Below are positions 5,966 through 7,628 of a stretch of 7,628 nt of DNA, in pieces. The notes beneath the pieces are model-generated. The model saw nothing but the letters and a program-made list of their open reading frames with translations. It was not told where the DNA came from and did not search any database. A program made the position numbers and the translations under genes. How positions within the stretch are numbered: position 1 is the first letter of the stretch; the number at the start of each line of letters is the position of its first letter. The DNA comes from Deltaproteobacteria bacterium (lineage in GTDB: Bacteria > Desulfobacterota > Desulfobacteria > Desulfobacterales > Desulfatibacillaceae), in the NCBI GenBank assembly GCA_019308705.1, contig JAFDHW010000103.1:1-7628 (forward strand). Reading direction: 5' to 3'.

Positions 5966-6622
5966 TCAAGAATCGCCCTTTTCGCCTTTTCTGACGGTCG
6001 CTTGTGCCTGGGGGTGGTCGCCCATGAAGGGGCACATCTTGCACACCCGGTTTTTGGGGTCATTGTGGGTCAACAAATAGCTCGTGAGCATGTCCCGGAA
6101 AAGCGCCACCTGTTCTTCCACCGGCACCAGGCTGGGGCACAGCTTGGTCTGGTACACCAGGCCATTCAGGTAGATGCCGATGGTCATGGCGATGGCCTCG
6201 GGGATCTCCAGATAAAGCTGCATGCTCTGGATGTAATAGGTGGCCCACTGGGCCACCAGGCGCTCGGAATCCTCGGAGTCGTAGTTGCGGATGAAATCGA
6301 TGGACAAAAGAAGCATGCGCTGGAAGTTGGATTGGCGCTCCAGGAAGAACTCGAAGAACAGTTCCAGCCGGTGCTCAAAGGAGCCGGAAACCGAGGTCCT
6401 GGCCGAGGCCTCGGCCACGTCCCGCTGGGCCACGTACAAGAACATCTGCTCCAGGATGGCGTGCTTGCTGGGAAAGTAATGGTACATCGCGCCCGTGGAG
6501 ATGCCCGCCTCCTTGGCGATCTCCCGCATGGTCACCTTGGAGAACCCCTTTTCCGAGAAAAGATGGAAACATTTCTCCAGAAGCTCCTCGCGGTACTGTT
6601 CGTGGTCCACGATCTTGGGCAT
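5966..6622 (-). CDS. TetR/AcrR-family transcriptional regulator
   Basis: The protein has 218 residues, a normal TetR length. The N-terminal helix-turn-helix is clear: residues 31-50 read TMREIAKEAGISTGAMYHYF, followed by PSKHAILEQM, the standard end of the DNA-binding domain. The rest is a helical ligand/dimerisation domain with no recognisable ligand signature. The ATG at 6622 is preceded by AGGGA at 6 nt spacing, which overlaps the TAG stop of the oxidoreductase gene, so translation is probably coupled. The C-terminal tail carries C194 and C197 in the context VCKMCPFMGDH, which is not part of the core TetR fold. By analogy with other TetR proteins beside acyl-CoA metabolism genes, it may repress this cluster and respond to a pathway CoA thioester; that is inference. 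The 3' end is 40 nt before the next gene. Confidence 0.93.
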   Translation of the reverse strand: MPKIVDHEQYREELLEKCFHLFSEKGFSKVTMREIAKEAGISTGAMYHYFPSKHAILEQMFLYVAQRDVAEASARTSVSGSFEHRLELFFEFFLERQSNFQRMLLLSIDFIRNYDSEDSERLVAQWATYYIQSMQLYLEIPEAIAMTIGIYLNGLVYQTKLCPSLVPVEEQVALFRDMLTSYLLTHNDPKNRVCKMCPFMGDHPQAQATVRKGEKGDS

Positions 6623-6631
6623 TTAGGGTCC

Positions 6632-7628
6632 CTATGCGGCCGCGGTTCCGGCCTTGCCCGCCTGCCGGGCCAGCCGGGCGGCCAGTCGTTTGCCCAGGGC
6701 GATCAACGTCAGGGTGGGGGGCAGGCCCCAGGCGCCGGGGATCACGGAACAGTCGCACACGTACAGATTGTCGATGCCGGTCTTCAACTCCGTGTCCACC
6801 ACCTCGCCCACCTTGGCCGTGCCGCCCGGGTGGGCGGCGATGTACCAGGACTTGTAGATGTGCCTGGCCCCGGCGTTTTTCAAAATCTTCTTGGCCCGCT
6901 GGTACCCGGAATCGAGCTTCTTCTTGTCGGCGCGGGAAAGCCGCTTTCGCACCCCGCCCCGGTCCGTGAGCTTTCCTCCCAGGCTGTCCTTGACCTTCAC
7001 CATGATGCCCATGGTGTTCTTGTGGGAAAACATGCGGTCCACCCTCCCCACCTGGGCGGAAAAGCCCTCGAACAGGGAGTGATGCACGGTCATGTCCGTC
7101 ATCATGTATTCCTCGTCCGCCAGGTGCAGTCCCGCGGCCATGGGCACCTCGCCCCTGGGAAAGAGCTCCCTGGACGACCCGAATACGGCGATCAACGGAT
7201 CAAAGAAGAAGTCGTAGCCCGCCCGCGGCACACCGGACTTGCGCAAAATCACCGGCGTGCCGATGCCGCCGGCGGCCAGCACCACCTTGGAGGCGTAGGC
7301 CCGGTGATCAAAGCCCCACTTGGTGTACACCACGCCCACGGCCTTGCCGTTTTCCCGGAGCACCCGCCTCACCTTGGCCCGGGTGATCAGGGTGGCCCCG
7401 TTCGCCACCGCCTCGTCCACGTACATGCGAGCGCTCCACTTGGCCCCGCGCGGGCACCCCAGAAAACACCGGTCGCACGAGGCCTTGCACTTGTCCTGGT
7501 ACAGGTACTTGTCCAGCTTTTCCCAGGCATAACCCAGGTCCTGGGCGCTTTCCATGATGCGCCTGGTGCGCGGGCCCAAAAGCTCGTCGGAAAGCGGCGC
7601 GATGGGCAGTTCCTTGCGCGTCTGTTCC
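6632..7628 (-). CDS. GMC-family FAD-dependent oxidoreductase, C-terminal part (5' end off the window)
   Basis: The frame stays open through the right edge, giving 331 residues and a TAG stop. The N-terminal FAD-binding GxGxxG segment lies outside the window. Residues 59-66 (PRGAKWSA) and the following Tyr-Val-Asp-Glu-Ala stretch are the usual GMC middle segment. Residues 116-122 (VLAAGGI) are the second FAD-contacting strand and loop. H266 in AAHPGGTAKVG fits the catalytic His of the family. Residues 292-313 (DCS..PGAWG.PPTLT.IALG.R) are the C-terminal FAD-contact signature. The Asn-Pro usual in this signature is Pro-Pro here (P303-P304). Four cysteines, C47, C51, C54 and C58 of the visible part, form a Cx3Cx2Cx3C motif just before the GAKW segment. 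GMC enzymes oxidise alcohol groups to carbonyls, so a dehydrogenase acting on an alicyclic hydroxy-intermediate is possible but unproven. The next gene starts 9 nt after the stop, suggesting one transcript. Confidence 0.88.
   Translation of the reverse strand, partial: EQTRKELPIAPLSDELLGPRTRRIMESAQDLGYAWEKLDKYLYQDKCKASCDRCFLGCPRGAKWSARMYVDEAVANGATLITRAKVRRVLRENGKAVGVVYTKWGFDHRAYASKVVLAAGGIGTPVILRKSGVPRAGYDFFFDPLIAVFGSSRELFPRGEVPMAAGLHLADEEYMMTDMTVHHSLFEGFSAQVGRVDRMFSHKNTMGIMVKVKDSLGGKLTDRGGVRKRLSRADKKKLDSGYQRAKKILKNAGARHIYKSWYIAAHPGGTAKVGEVVDTELKTGIDNLYVCDCSVIPGAWGLPPTLTLIALGKRLAARLARQAGKAGTAAA

Noticed and set aside
6623..6640. AGGGACCCT palindrome just before the TetR start as an autoregulatory operator
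   Set aside because: It is only 9 bp, lies in a 9-nt gap overlapping the previous stop and the probable ribosome-binding site, and has no promoter beside it.
1..7628. tRNA, rRNA, CRISPR arrays, transposase genes
   Set aside because: I found no cloverleaf-like, rRNA-like or regularly spaced repeat sequence and no transposase or integrase reading frame.

Overview
The window holds seven consecutive genes, all on the minus strand, so transcription runs from the right edge to the left. The DNA is GC-rich with strong G/C preference at third codon positions, which also produces long empty antisense frames. The gene families (oxygen-sensitive Fe-S acyl-CoA reductase/dehydratase subunits with ATP-driven activases) point to an anaerobe. 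A sulfate-reducing or syntrophic deltaproteobacterium (Desulfobacterota) is my best guess, from general resemblance only; the sequence does not fix a genus.

Layout in transcription order: (1) 7628-6632, the C-terminal part of a GMC-type FAD oxidoreductase whose N-terminus lies off the right edge; (2) 6622-5966, a TetR/AcrR-family regulator, 9 nt later; (3) 5925-4480, a 481-residue, wholly helical protein of unknown function, 40 nt later; (4) 4483-3341, the smaller 2-hydroxyacyl-CoA dehydratase-type Fe-S subunit, overlapping gene 3 by ATGA; (5) 3147-1753, the larger dehydratase-type subunit, after a 193-nt gap rich in inverted repeats; (6) 1756-965 and (7) 963-181, two paralogous ASKHA/BadF-BadG-HgdC-type activases, joined by an ATGA overlap and a 1-nt gap. 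Positions 1-180 are a more AT-rich, non-coding downstream flank with a weak terminator-like hairpin near the edge.

Genes 4-7 have the subunit composition and gene order of ATP-dependent class I benzoyl-CoA reductases (bcrCBAD, badDEFG, bzdNOPQ): two catalytic Fe-S subunits followed by two different activases. Simple 2-hydroxyacyl-CoA dehydratases normally have one activase gene. The most economical reading is an ATP-driven aryl-CoA (or related alicyclic enoyl-CoA) reductase. The activases would hydrolyse ATP to push low-potential electrons through a shared [4Fe-4S] cluster into the catalytic pair, which would then reduce the ring of a CoA thioester. The exact substrate (benzoyl-, methylbenzoyl-, tetrahydronaphthoyl-CoA or another) cannot be read from the window. 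No ferredoxin, CoA ligase, ring hydratase or ring-opening hydrolase is present here.

The least explained parts are the 481-residue helical-repeat protein coupled to the first catalytic subunit, the repeat-dense gap between the two catalytic subunits (its arms could form alternative RNA structures), and two cysteine motifs: Cx3Cx2Cx3C in the GMC oxidoreductase and CxxC at the tail of the TetR protein.
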